From NCBI GenBank assembly GCA_016213205.1, contig JACRAZ010000107.1, positions 62,001 through 126,000 of the forward strand: a stretch of 64,000 nucleotides of DNA, read 5' to 3'. The notes below the pieces were generated by a model. That model was not told the origin of the DNA and ran no database searches. It worked only from the letters and a program-made list of their open reading frames with translations. This stretch comes from Burkholderiales bacterium (GTDB taxonomy: Bacteria; Pseudomonadota; Gammaproteobacteria; Burkholderiales; Burkholderiaceae_C). Positions 21,394-31,104 of this stretch are shown here, piece after piece. Position 1 is the first letter of the stretch, and every line of letters starts with the position of its first letter. A program made the translations under genes and the position numbers.

Positions 21394-22625
21394 CCCTGGC
21401 TCGTGGCCTGCACCTCGGCGTGCGGGCGCGGCCCGTGGGCCGGGTGCCAGCCGAAGAACGCCCTCACCTCGTCGCGGCGGGCCTGCACGTCGGCCGCGCC
21501 CAGCGCCATCAGCTCCTGGGTGTAGGAGGACTGGAACAGCAGGTAGCTGGCCAGCGCCGCACCGCGCGCGTCCTGCCCCGAGCCGCTGACGCCCACGCCA
21601 CGCAGCAGCGCCCGCACCGGCGCCGGCAGGTGGGCCTGGTGCCGCGCGGCGATATCGTCCAGCCGCTGCGAGGGCGCGATCACCAGGGCCTGGATCGGCT
21701 GCAGGGGCGTTTGCTTGCGTGCCGCCTCGGGCAGCAGCGCCAGCGTGCGGTTGATGCGCTCCATGCGTTCGACATCGAGCATCAGCGCGTCGAGGAAGAT
21801 GCCCGACATCGCATGCCCGGCGATCTGCGCCAGCGAGGGGTAGCCGGTGTTGGGCACCTGGCGCCCGGGCGGCTCGTGCATGCGCCCGGCGCCGATGATC
21901 ACCAGGCGCTGCGCCCCCAGGTGGATGGCCGGCGAGATGGGGGCCGTCTGGCGCATGGACCCGTCACCGAACCATTCGCGACGGCCGTCGCGCTCGAGCT
22001 CGGTGGCGGGAAACACGAACGGGATGGCCGACGAGGCCAGCAGGTGCGGCAGCGACACCTGCGTGGGCACGGCCACGCGCTGCGTGCGCGTCCAGGGCTG
22101 CACCGGCGCGGCAGCCTGGTAGAAGGTGACGTGCTCGCCGCTGGAGTAGCTGGAGGCGGTGAGCGCCAGCGCCTGCAGGTGCCGCGAGCCCAGCAGCGCG
22201 GGCAGGCGGTCGAACTGCACCGCGCGGCCCAGCAGCTCGGCCAGGGGCGAGTTGTCCAGCAGCGAACGCGGCCGCGCGCGGCGCCAGCGGGCCAGCACCC
22301 AGCCGATCGACAGCATCGTGAGCCATTGCGCGCCGCTGCGGATGACGCCCAGGGAATCGGCCCGGTACACCTGGTCGACATGGAACTCACGCCACACGCG
22401 GGCCAGCACCTCGACCGCGGCATCGAACCGGTCGGCCTGGCAGGCGATGGCGGCAGCGTTGATGGCGCCGGCCGACGTGCCGCAGATCACGCCGAACGGG
22501 TTGCGCTTGAGGTCGGTGCCCGACTCACGGCGCAGGCGGGCAATGGCACTGAGCACGCCCACCTGGTAGGCGGCCCGGGCGCCGCCCCCGGTGAGCACCA
22601 GGCCGGTGAGCGGGGTTTCATACAT
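21390..22625 (-). CDS. Patatin-like phospholipase / serine hydrolase
   Basis: The protein has 411 residues. The oxyanion-hole motif TGGGARAAYQVG is at 12-23 and the nucleophile elbow GTSAGAIN puts Ser51 in place. The dyad aspartate is in FGDGSMRQT (Asp221), with DGS rather than the usual DGG or DGA. There is no signal peptide, so it is expected to act on cytoplasmic or inner-membrane lipids. It ends in a 3-base convergent overlap with the methyltransferase. The substrate is unknown. Confidence 0.88.
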   Translation of the reverse strand: MYETPLTGLVLTGGGARAAYQVGVLSAIARLRRESGTDLKRNPFGVICGTSAGAINAAAIACQADRFDAAVEVLARVWREFHVDQVYRADSLGVIRSGAQWLTMLSIGWVLARWRRARPRSLLDNSPLAELLGRAVQFDRLPALLGSRHLQALALTASSYSSGEHVTFYQAAAPVQPWTRTQRVAVPTQVSLPHLLASSAIPFVFPATELERDGRREWFGDGSMRQTAPISPAIHLGAQRLVIIGAGRMHEPPGRQVPNTGYPSLAQIAGHAMSGIFLDALMLDVERMERINRTLALLPEAARKQTPLQPIQALVIAPSQRLDDIAARHQAHLPAPVRALLRGVGVSGSGQDARGAALASYLLFQSSYTQELMALGAADVQARRDEVRAFFGWHPAHGPRPHAEVQATSQG

Positions 22626-22677
22626 GCCGCCATTCTGTGGCCCCTGGCCAGCATGCCGGCCTCAGGAGTTCCCCAGG

Positions 22678-23061
22678 CTAGCGGTGCGGGTGTTGAGGGT
22701 GACGGTGGGGCGGCACCGGCGCCGGCGCCACGTGCTGGTGGTACCACCGGTCTTCGACGAAGTAGACCGGTGCGCCGCAGGCACCGTACTTCGCACAGTG
22801 CTTGTGCCAGTGCTTGCGATGGCCCGGCGGCACCCACATGTACACCGGCTCCGGCGCATGCGGCGGGCGCACCCGCGGCGCGGCCACCCACACCGGCTGC
22901 GGTGCCACCAGCACCGGCGGCGGGAAGCGGCCGATGTCGATGCGGCCATACACGCCGGGCTGGCTGATGCCGATGGAAACCCCCACGTCGGCGGCCAGGC
23001 CCGGCACCGAGGCGCCCGCCAGCGCCAAGGCGGTGAACATCGCTGCGCTTGCCTTGCTCAT
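22678..23061 (-). CDS. Exported His/Pro-rich hypothetical protein
   Basis: The protein has 127 residues. A signal peptide (MSKASAAMFTALALAGASVP) is followed by VGVSIGISQPGVYGRIDIGR, a Pro-rich middle, and then HRKHWHKHCAKYGACGAPVY, ending in an extreme His/Pro tail (HQHVAPAPVPPHRHPQHPHR). Two Cys and about 16 His suggest metal binding or a periplasmic chaperone-like surface protein. I do not recognise a named family; similar short exported proteins occur in Burkholderiales. The stop is TAG. Confidence 0.75.
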   Translation of the reverse strand: MSKASAAMFTALALAGASVPGLAADVGVSIGISQPGVYGRIDIGRFPPPVLVAPQPVWVAAPRVRPPHAPEPVYMWVPPGHRKHWHKHCAKYGACGAPVYFVEDRWYHQHVAPAPVPPHRHPQHPHR

Positions 23062-23190
23062 GGTTTGCTCCTGTTCGTTGATGAAGGTTCAACGAAGCAT
23101 GGTCCCCCTGCGTTGGCCAGGCCGCAGTGAAGATCGGTAAACGCGTGAAACGGGTCTCGAATGCGGGCGCTTGCCGCCAGGCGGCCAGGC

Positions 23191-26100
23191 TCAGGCTTCG
23201 TAAACGATCGCCGCCTGCCCTTCCGCGGCCAGCGTGCGCCATCGCGCCAGCGCCTCGTCGCAGGGCCAGAAGCGGCCCTGTTCGCCCAGGTCGAGTTCGG
23301 CGCAGGCGGTGGGCCGGCGGATCTGCAGGCGCACACCCAGGCCCTGCGTCAGCTCGCCCTGCTCGGTCTGCACGCGCCGGGCCGGCCACAGCTGCACCAG
23401 CTCGGCCAGAGGGCGCACCTCGCCATCGAGCCCGCCGGCCATCGCCACCTGCATGAAGCGGCCGAAGCGTGCGCGGGCCGAGGCCAGGTCCCAGACCTGG
23501 TTCACGTTCAGCCGCAGGCCACCGGAAAAGCGGTCGGGCTGCACCTTGCCCTGCACGATCAGCAGTTCGTCTTCCTTCAGCAATTCCTTGTTGGCCTCGA
23601 TCAGCTCGTCGTTGGCCACGGCCTCGATGGTTTCGCTCTTGTCGTCGAGCTTGAAGATCGCCACCCGGCCACGCTGGCCGTTCACGAAGCGCAGGTCGCT
23701 GACGATGCCGGCCAGCAGCTGGGGCTCGCGGCTGTCCACGAGGTCGGCGATGCGCCGCTTGCAGAAGCGGCGCACCTCGGCCTCGTTCTGCTCGAACAGG
23801 TGGCCCGAGAGGTAGAAGCCCAGCGCCGTCTTCTCCAGCGTGAGCCGCTCGCGGATGCTCCAGGGCTCGGCATGCACCAGCGCCGGCTCCTGGGTGGAGG
23901 AACCATGGGCATCACCGAGGTCGTCGAACAGGCCGCCCTGCGAGGCGTTGACCACCTGCGTGTCGGCCCAGTCGAAGCCCAGGCCCACGCTGGCCAGCAG
24001 GCTGGCGCGGTCGGCGTGCAGCGCATCGAAGGCACCGGCCTTGATCAAGGCCTCCACCACGCGCTTGTTGATGCGCTTGCGGTCCACGCGGGCGCAGAAG
24101 TCGAAGAAGCTGCGGAACAGCCCCCCTTCGTTGCGGGCTTCGACGATGGCCTCGATCGCGCCCTGGCCGGTGCCCTTGATCGCCCCCAGGCCGTAGCGCA
24201 CCAGCTTGCTGGTGACCGGCTCGAAGCGGTGCACGCCGCGGTTCACGTCCGGCGGCTCGAAGGCGATGTTGAACAGCTTGGCATCGTTGAGCAACACCTT
24301 GAGCTTGTCGGTGTCGTCCATCTCGATGGTCATGTTCGCGGCGTAGAACTCGGCCGTGAAATGCACCTTCAGCCAGGCCGTGTGGTAGGCCAGCAGCGAG
24401 TACGCGGCAGCGTGCGACTTGTTGAAGCCGTAGCCCGCGAACTTCTCCATCAGGTCGAACACCTCGTCGGCCGTCTCGGCCGAGATGCCCTTCTCGGCGG
24501 CACCCTTGCGGAAGATCTCGCGGTGCTGGGCCATCTCCTCGGCCTTCTTCTTGCCCATCGCGCGGCGCAAGAGGTCGGCGCCGCCGAGCGAGTAGCCGCC
24601 CAGCACCTGCGCGGCCTGCATCACCTGCTCCTGGTAGACCATGATGCCGTAGGTCTCGGACAGCACGGTGGCCAGCAGCGGGTGCGGGTAGACCACTTCC
24701 TCGCGGCCATGCTTGCGCGCCACGAAGCTGGGGATCAGGTCCATCGGGCCCGGGCGGTACAGCGCGTTCAGCGCGATCAGGTCTTCCAGCCGGCTGGGCT
24801 TGGCGTCGCGCAGCATGCCCTGCATGCCGCGCGATTCGAACTGGAACACGCTCTCGGTCAGGCCTTCGGAGAACAGCTTGTAGACCCGCGGGTCGTCCAG
24901 CGGGATGGTCTCGAAGTTGAAGTCCTTGCGCTCGGGATGACGCGCGACGATGAAGTCCTTGGCCAGCTCCAGGATGGTCAGCGTGGCCAGGCCCAGGAAG
25001 TCGAACTTCACGAGACCAATCGCCTCGACGTCGTCCTTGTCGTACTGGCTCACCGCGCTGTCGCTGCCGGGCTGCTGGTACAGCGGGCAGAAGTCGGTGA
25101 TCTTGCCCGGCGCGATCAGCACGCCGCCGGCATGCATGCCGATGTTGCGCACGATGCCTTCCACCCGCGTGGCCAGGCTCAGCAGCTCGGCCACCTCTTC
25201 CTCGGCGGCCTCGCGCTGCTCGAGCTCGGGCGCCTCCTTGCGGGCGTAGATGATGCCGGGGTCGGGGTTCTCGGGCAGCTTGGCCAGCGTGACCGTCTTG
25301 CCCGGCGGCGCGGGGATCAGCTTGGCGATCGAGTCCACATGGCCATAGCCCATGCCCAGCACGCGGCCGATGTCGCGCAGCGCCGCCTTGGCCGCCATGG
25401 TGCCGAAGGTGGCGATCTGGCTCACCGCCTCGCGGCCGTACTTGTCCTTCACGTAGTCGATCACGCGGTCGCGGTTGCCCTGGCAGAAGTCGACGTCGAA
25501 GTCGGGCATCGACACCCGCTCGGGGTTCAGGAAGCGCTCGAATAGCAGGTTGTACTGCAGCGGGTCGAGGTCGGTGATCTTCAGCGCATACGCCACCAGC
25601 GAGCCGGCGCCGGAGCCGCGGCCCGGGCCCACCGGGCAGCCGTGGCCCTTGGCCCAGGTGATGAAGTCCGACACGATCAGGAAGTAGCCCGGGAAGCCCA
25701 TCTTCAGGATGGTGGCGATCTCGAACTCCAGCCGCTCCACGTAGCGCGGGCGCTGCCGGTCGCGTTCGGCCGCGTCGGGGTACAGCAGCGCGAGCCGATC
25801 CTCCAGGCCCTCGAAGCTGGCCTGGCGGAAATAGTCGCCCATCGGCATCGGCGTGCCGTCGGCCTGGATCGGGGTGGGAAAGTCGGGCAGGTAGTTCTTG
25901 CCCATCGCCAGCGTGAGGTTGCAGCGCTGCGCGATCTGCACCGTGTTGGCGATGGCCGAGGGCACGTCGGCAAACAGGGCCTCGATCTGGGCCTGGGTCT
26001 TGAAGTACTGCTCGCGGCTGAAGCGCTTGATGCGCTTGGGGTTGGCCAGCGTCTCGCCCTCGGCGATGCACACCCGCGCCTCATGCGCATCGAAGTCGTC

Positions 26101-26712
26101 CGGCGTCGCGAACTGCACCGGGTGCGTGGCCACCACCGGCAGGCCCAGCGTGGCGGCCAGCGGCACCGCGGCACGCACATGGGTTTCGTGCGTGGGCAGG
26201 CCGGCGCGCTGCAGCTCGAGGTAGAAGCGGTCCGGGAACAGCGCGGCCAGACGCTGCGCCGCGGCGCTGGCGCGTGCGCTGTCGCCGGCCAGCAGCGCCA
26301 TGCCCACCGCGCCCTGGTCGGCACCGGAAAGGGCGATCAGGCCCGCGCCGAGCTCCTGCAGCCACTCCCACTTCAGCCAGGCCTGCGCGCGCTGCGCATT
26401 GCGCACCCAGCCGCGCGCCAGCAGCTCGCTCAGGTTCAGGTAGCCCTGGCGGTCCTGCACCAGCAGCAGCAGGCGGCTGGGCTGCTTCTCGCTGCCTTCG
26501 GGTTCCAGGTAGACATCGGCACCGATGATCGGCTTCACGCCCTTGCCGCGGCAGGCCTTGTAGAACTTGACCGCGCCGAACAGGTTGGACAAGTCGGTGA
26601 TCGCCAGCGCCACCTGGCCATCGGCCCGCGCGGCAGCCGCTGCATCGTCCACCCGCAGGGTGCCATCGACGACGGAAAACTCGGTGTGGGTGCGCAGGTG
26701 GACGAAGGGCAT
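23191..26712 (-). CDS. dnaE: DNA polymerase III subunit alpha
   Basis: The protein has 1173 residues, the normal length. It opens with a PHP domain (MPFVHLRTHTEFSVVDGTLR). The acidic polymerase motif MPDFDVDFCQGNRDRVIDYV starts at residue 402, with YGFNKSHAAAYSLLAYHTAW and a C-terminal HhH/OB region (QRGRVAIFKLDDKSE). It is the replicative polymerase. ATG 26712 is used because the protein then begins exactly like family members; the open frame extends about 100 codons upstream without conservation. It is divergent from the cyclophilin gene, with 88 bases between. Confidence 0.97.
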   Translation of the reverse strand: MPFVHLRTHTEFSVVDGTLRVDDAAAAARADGQVALAITDLSNLFGAVKFYKACRGKGVKPIIGADVYLEPEGSEKQPSRLLLLVQDRQGYLNLSELLARGWVRNAQRAQAWLKWEWLQELGAGLIALSGADQGAVGMALLAGDSARASAAAQRLAALFPDRFYLELQRAGLPTHETHVRAAVPLAATLGLPVVATHPVQFATPDDFDAHEARVCIAEGETLANPKRIKRFSREQYFKTQAQIEALFADVPSAIANTVQIAQRCNLTLAMGKNYLPDFPTPIQADGTPMPMGDYFRQASFEGLEDRLALLYPDAAERDRQRPRYVERLEFEIATILKMGFPGYFLIVSDFITWAKGHGCPVGPGRGSGAGSLVAYALKITDLDPLQYNLLFERFLNPERVSMPDFDVDFCQGNRDRVIDYVKDKYGREAVSQIATFGTMAAKAALRDIGRVLGMGYGHVDSIAKLIPAPPGKTVTLAKLPENPDPGIIYARKEAPELEQREAAEEEVAELLSLATRVEGIVRNIGMHAGGVLIAPGKITDFCPLYQQPGSDSAVSQYDKDDVEAIGLVKFDFLGLATLTILELAKDFIVARHPERKDFNFETIPLDDPRVYKLFSEGLTESVFQFESRGMQGMLRDAKPSRLEDLIALNALYRPGPMDLIPSFVARKHGREEVVYPHPLLATVLSETYGIMVYQEQVMQAAQVLGGYSLGGADLLRRAMGKKKAEEMAQHREIFRKGAAEKGISAETADEVFDLMEKFAGYGFNKSHAAAYSLLAYHTAWLKVHFTAEFYAANMTIEMDDTDKLKVLLNDAKLFNIAFEPPDVNRGVHRFEPVTSKLVRYGLGAIKGTGQGAIEAIVEARNEGGLFRSFFDFCARVDRKRINKRVVEALIKAGAFDALHADRASLLASVGLGFDWADTQVVNASQGGLFDDLGDAHGSSTQEPALVHAEPWSIRERLTLEKTALGFYLSGHLFEQNEAEVRRFCKRRIADLVDSREPQLLAGIVSDLRFVNGQRGRVAIFKLDDKSETIEAVANDELIEANKELLKEDELLIVQGKVQPDRFSGGLRLNVNQVWDLASARARFGRFMQVAMAGGLDGEVRPLAELVQLWPARRVQTEQGELTQGLGVRLQIRRPTACAELDLGEQGRFWPCDEALARWRTLAAEGQAAIVYEA

Positions 26713-26800
26713 CTGGTCATTGTAGGCAGCGGGTTTCGCACGCCGGGCCGCGCCGGGGCTGCTAGGCTGCGGCCCCATCGTTGCCCGCGACCACACCGCC

Positions 26801-27724
26801 ATGCGCCTGTCCACCCTCGTCGCCAGCCTGGGGCTGCCGTGCCTGCTGGCGGCCCACGCCGCCCCGCCGCCCGCCACCCCGCCACGCACCACCGCCGAGG
26901 TGCTGAAGGCCAGCCAGCCCGGCGACTGGCGCGCGCCGGACCCGGCGCGCACTCTGGTGATGGAGCTGGCCAGCGGGCCGGTGCTGATCGAGCTGGCGCC
27001 CCGCTTCGCGCCGCGCCACGTGGCCAACCTGCTGGCGCTGGCGCGCGGCCGCTACTTCGACGGCCTGGCAGTGCTGCGCGTGCAGGACAACTACGTCGCC
27101 CAATGGGGCGACCCGGAGGCCGACAAGCCCGATCAGGCGCGCAGCCTGGGCGCCGCCGACCTGCGCTTGCCGGCCGAGTTCGATACCGCCCTGCGCGGCC
27201 TGCCGCTGACGCGCCTGCCCGATGCGGATGGCTGGGCCCCCGTCACCGGCTGGGTCGACGGCTTTCCGGTCGCGGCCGACCCACGGCGCGGGCGCGCCTG
27301 GCTCGCGCACTGCCACGCGATGGTGGGCGCCGCCCGCGCCAACCCACCGGACAGCAGCAATGCCAGCGCGCTGTACGCGGTGATCGGCCATGCGCCGCGC
27401 GCGCTGGACCGCAACATCACGCTGGTGGGGCGGGTGATCAGCGGCATCGAACGGCTGTCCGCCCTGCCGCGTGGTGGTGCCACGCTGGGCTTCTACGAGC
27501 AGGCCGAGCAGCGCGCGGCCATCCGCAGCGTGCGGGTGCTCGACGAGCTGCCGCCCGAACAGCGGCCCGCGCTCGAGCTGCTGCGCACCGACACCGCCAC
27601 CTGGCAGGCGCTGGTGGAGTCGCGCCGCAACCGGCGCGAGGCCTGGTTCGTGCACCGTGCCGCACACGTTGGCGTGTGCGACATCGCCGTGCCGACGCGG
27701 CCGGCTCCTAGAATTCCGCAGTGA
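26801..27724 (+). CDS. Exported cyclophilin-type peptidyl-prolyl isomerase
   Basis: The protein has 307 residues with a signal peptide (MRLSTLVASLGLPCLLAAHA). A cyclophilin-like core follows with FAPRHVANLLALARGRYFDG, LHxIVx-like NYVAQWGDPE, and ISGIERLSALPRGG. It is longer than PpiA (about 190) because of insertions around residues 105-170. It is expected to catalyse proline isomerisation in periplasmic proteins. The stop overlaps the GTG start of trhO (GTGA), a translation-coupling arrangement. Confidence 0.87.
   Translation: MRLSTLVASLGLPCLLAAHAAPPPATPPRTTAEVLKASQPGDWRAPDPARTLVMELASGPVLIELAPRFAPRHVANLLALARGRYFDGLAVLRVQDNYVAQWGDPEADKPDQARSLGAADLRLPAEFDTALRGLPLTRLPDADGWAPVTGWVDGFPVAADPRRGRAWLAHCHAMVGAARANPPDSSNASALYAVIGHAPRALDRNITLVGRVISGIERLSALPRGGATLGFYEQAEQRAAIRSVRVLDELPPEQRPALELLRTDTATWQALVESRRNRREAWFVHRAAHVGVCDIAVPTRPAPRIPQ
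27709..27714 (+). promoter_or_regulatory. Candidate -10 element immediately before trhO
   Basis: TAGAAT ends six bases before the GTG start of trhO, inside the end of the cyclophilin gene. Used as a -10 it would give a leaderless or near-leaderless mRNA. No good -35 is visible. Confidence 0.35.
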
Positions 27725-28461
27725 ACCCGTCCGCCATCCTCAACGTCTCCACCTACCGCTTCGTGCCGCTGCACGACCTGCCGGCGCTGCGCGAGCGGCT
27801 GCACGGCCATGCGCAGGCGCTGGGGCTCAAGGGCACGGTGCTGCTGGCCGAGGAGGGCATCAACCTGTTCCTGGCCGGCCCGCCGAAAGACCTGAACGCC
27901 TGGCTGGCCGCCCTGCGCGCGGACGAGCGCTTTGCCGGCCTGCCGGCCAAGGAGAGCTACAGCGCCGAGCAGCCCTTCAAGCGCCTGAAGGTCAAGATCA
28001 AGCGCGAGATCATCCGCATGAACATGCCCGCGGTGCGCCCGGCCGAGGGCCGCGCGCCGGCGGTGAGCCCGGCCACGCTGGCGCGCTGGCTCGAGCAGGG
28101 CCACGACGACGCCGGCCGCCAGGTGCTGATGCTGGACACGCGCAACGGCTTCGAGGTGGATGCCGGCGCCTTCGAGGGCGCGATCGACTGGCGGCTGCAC
28201 AAGTTCAGCGACTTCCCGGCCGCCCTCGCCGCGCACCGCGAGGCGCTGCAGCCGCACACCGTGGTGAGCTACTGCACCGGCGGCATCCGCTGCGAAAAGG
28301 CAGCGCTGGTGATGCAGGCACTCGGCCTGCCGCACAGCTACCAGCTCGAGGGCGGCATCCTGAAGTACTTCGAGGAGACCGCCGGCCGCGCGCCCGGCTG
28401 GCGTGGCCGCTGCTTCGTGTTCGACGAGCGCGTGGCGCTCGACACCGAGCTCGTCCCCTGA
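27721..28461 (+). CDS. trhO: tRNA uridine(34) hydroxylase (rhodanese family)
   Basis: The protein has 246 residues. An N-terminal acylphosphatase-like domain (TVLLAEEGINLFLAGPPKDL) precedes a rhodanese domain whose active-site loop is SYCTGGIRCEKAAL. It matches the short form of TrhO/YceA, which uses O2 to hydroxylate uridine 34 of several tRNAs in the mo5U/cmo5U pathway. The start is GTG 27721; no later Met fits the N-terminus. It is coupled to the upstream cyclophilin gene and followed seven bases later by the hydrolase gene. Confidence 0.9.
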   Translation: MNPSAILNVSTYRFVPLHDLPALRERLHGHAQALGLKGTVLLAEEGINLFLAGPPKDLNAWLAALRADERFAGLPAKESYSAEQPFKRLKVKIKREIIRMNMPAVRPAEGRAPAVSPATLARWLEQGHDDAGRQVLMLDTRNGFEVDAGAFEGAIDWRLHKFSDFPAALAAHREALQPHTVVSYCTGGIRCEKAALVMQALGLPHSYQLEGGILKYFEETAGRAPGWRGRCFVFDERVALDTELVP

Positions 28462-28468
28462 GCCCGCC

Positions 28469-29428
28469 GTGAGCACCTTCGCGCTGCGCCTGGTCGGCCT
28501 GCTGCTGATGCTCACGGCGCTGGCGCTGCCGCTGATGCGAGCACCCGACCGCGCGGTGTCCACGCTGGTCCAGCGCTGGGCCCCACCGCCCTCGGACTTC
28601 CTGGATTTGCAGGGCCAGCTGGTGCACTACCGCGACGAGGGCCCGCGCCACGACCCGGCCCCGATCGTGCTGATCCACGGCACCGCGGCCAGCCTGCACA
28701 CCTGGGAGGGCTGGGCGCGCGCGCTGCGCGGCCAGCGCCGCGTGATCAGCTTCGACCTGCCCGGCTTCGGCCTCACCGGCCCGTACACCGGCCACTACGC
28801 GGGCCGGCCCTACCGGGGCCCGGACTACGCCCGCTTCACGCTGGACCTGCTGGATGCGCTGAAGGTGCAGCGCTTCGTCGTGGCCGGCAATTCGCTGGGC
28901 GGCGAGGTAGCCTGGCAGCTCGCGGCGCTGGCGCCGCAGCGCGTCGACAAGCTGGTGCTGGTGGACGCCAGCGGATATGCGATCGACCCGGTCTCGATGC
29001 CGGCGGGCTTCCTGCTCGCCCGCACGCCGGTGCTCAACCGCTTGGGCGAGCACCTGCTGCCCAGGGCGCTGGTGGTGGCCAGCGTGCGCGATGTCTATGG
29101 CGACCCCTCGCGCGTGAACGAGGCGCTGGTCGACCGCTACTTCGAGCTCACGCTGCGTGAAGGCAACCGGGTGGCGATGGGCGAGCGCTTCCGCCAGATG
29201 CAGCCCGGAGCGGACGCCACGCGCATCACCACGCTGCGGCTGCCCACGCTGATCCTCTGGGGGGGACGCGACCGCCTGATTCCGCCCGCGGCCGCGCAGC
29301 GCTTCCAGGCGGACATCGCGGGCAGCCAACTGGTGATGTTCGACACGCTGGGCCATGTGCCGCAGGAAGAGGACCCGGCACGCACCGTGGTGCCGGTGAA
29401 GGCCTTCCTCGGCATGGCACCGGGCTGA
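28469..29428 (+). CDS. Alpha/beta hydrolase, membrane-anchored
   Basis: The protein has 319 residues. An N-terminal hydrophobic segment (LVGLLLMLTALALPLMRAP) suggests a signal anchor. The hydrolase fold has oxyanion HGTAASLHTWEGW, nucleophile elbow AGNSLGGEVAWQ, and a C-terminal Asp/His pair near ILWGGRDRLIPPA and DTLGHVPQEEDP. The substrate is unknown. The start is taken as GTG 28469, seven bases after trhO. Confidence 0.85.
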   Translation: MSTFALRLVGLLLMLTALALPLMRAPDRAVSTLVQRWAPPPSDFLDLQGQLVHYRDEGPRHDPAPIVLIHGTAASLHTWEGWARALRGQRRVISFDLPGFGLTGPYTGHYAGRPYRGPDYARFTLDLLDALKVQRFVVAGNSLGGEVAWQLAALAPQRVDKLVLVDASGYAIDPVSMPAGFLLARTPVLNRLGEHLLPRALVVASVRDVYGDPSRVNEALVDRYFELTLREGNRVAMGERFRQMQPGADATRITTLRLPTLILWGGRDRLIPPAAAQRFQADIAGSQLVMFDTLGHVPQEEDPARTVVPVKAFLGMAPG

Positions 29429-29448
29429 GGGGGCCCCCGGCCGCGGGA

Positions 29449-30159
29449 TCAGCCCAGCCCGTCGCGCAGCGCCACCAGCACCTCGGAGTGGAACTCGCGC
29501 CGGTACAGCACCCACAGCACGGCCAGCGTGCCCACGATGAAGGCCCAGGCCGAGAAGAACCAGGCCACCACCGCGAACGAGAGGTAGTAGCCGCGCAACC
29601 CGTCGTTGAAGGTTTCGGCGGCCAGCCCCATGACCCGGCCCGCCCGGTCGGCAAAGGCCTGGCGCGCGGCGTCGTCCATGCTGCCGCTTTCAGGCACCGC
29701 GCCGACCAGGATCGCGCCGAAGCTGTACTGCCGCAGGCTCCAGGTGAAGCGGAAGAAGCAGTAGATGAAGATGCCGGTCAGCAGCACCAGCTTCAGGTCG
29801 AACACCAGCACCGTGGTGCGGGCCGCGAAGGGCAGCTCGCGCACCAGTTCGGTGGCCTTCTCGGTGGTGCCCAACACCGCCAGCAGACCGCCGATCACCA
29901 GGATGCTGGTGGAGGCGAAGAACTGCGGGCTGGCCGACAGGTTCTGCACCACCGCCGAATCGACGATGCGGTTCTCGCGCCGTGTGGCCTGCAGCATCCA
30001 GTGCCAGCGCCAGCGGTTGGTGGTGGCCAGGATCGAGGGCCGCACGTGGGCCCTGCGCTGCGCGAAGTTCGCATAGCCCACCCAGCCGCCGAAAAACAGG
30101 GCCATCGCCACCCAGTCCAGCGCGGGCAGCACCGTCAGCACCTTGATCAGCAGGTCCAT
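29449..30159 (-). CDS. DUF599 family membrane protein
   Basis: The protein has 236 residues with about five membrane segments, including VLPALDWVAMALFFGGWVGY, ILVIGGLLAVLGTTEKATEL and FAVVAWFFSAWAFIVGTLAV. It carries the DUF599 cytoplasmic sequence RWRWHWMLQATRRENRIVDS. The family has no known function. It converges on the hydrolase gene and lies downstream of pirin on the same strand. Confidence 0.85.
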   Translation of the reverse strand: MDLLIKVLTVLPALDWVAMALFFGGWVGYANFAQRRAHVRPSILATTNRWRWHWMLQATRRENRIVDSAVVQNLSASPQFFASTSILVIGGLLAVLGTTEKATELVRELPFAARTTVLVFDLKLVLLTGIFIYCFFRFTWSLRQYSFGAILVGAVPESGSMDDAARQAFADRAGRVMGLAAETFNDGLRGYYLSFAVVAWFFSAWAFIVGTLAVLWVLYRREFHSEVLVALRDGLG

Positions 30160-30184
30160 CAAGTCCGCCCGGCCGTTGCGAAGG

Positions 30185-30240
30185 GCCTGGACGCCCCCAG
30201 GACCCCGAAGGGGGCCTTTCCGGCCCCAGGGGGCTGCGAT
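30185..30240. repeat. GC-rich intergenic palindrome upstream of DUF599
   Basis: CCCCC and GGGGG runs alternate (CCCCCAGGACCCCGAAGGGGG, then GGCCCCAGGGGGC) and can fold into stacked hairpins. A similar CCCCCCCGAGGGGGC element stands between rpsA and ihfB, so this may be an interspersed palindrome family. Confidence 0.4.
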
Positions 30241-30293
30241 CGACGTGAGCTGGGGGGCGCCATGACCGCAATGTAGCGGCCCGGCGCCGCCGA

Positions 30294-30995
<702 letters not shown>

Positions 30996-31058
30996 GGTGC
31001 AGTGCCTCCAGTGCAGTGCATGGTCGCACCGGCACCGGGTCGGCGGCGATGGTGCGGC

Positions 31059-31075
31059 TTGAAGTACACGTTCAA
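31059..31075. promoter_or_regulatory. LysR-type operator between pirin and lysR
   Basis: TTGAA-N7-TTCAA is an exact inverted repeat of 17 bp in the 109-base divergent gap, of the size and T-N11-A form expected for a LysR recognition site. It overlaps the position where the LysR gene's own promoter would lie. Confidence 0.55.
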
Positions 31076-31104
31076 ATATGATGAAGCCCGGCCCGCCCAC
31101 CCCC

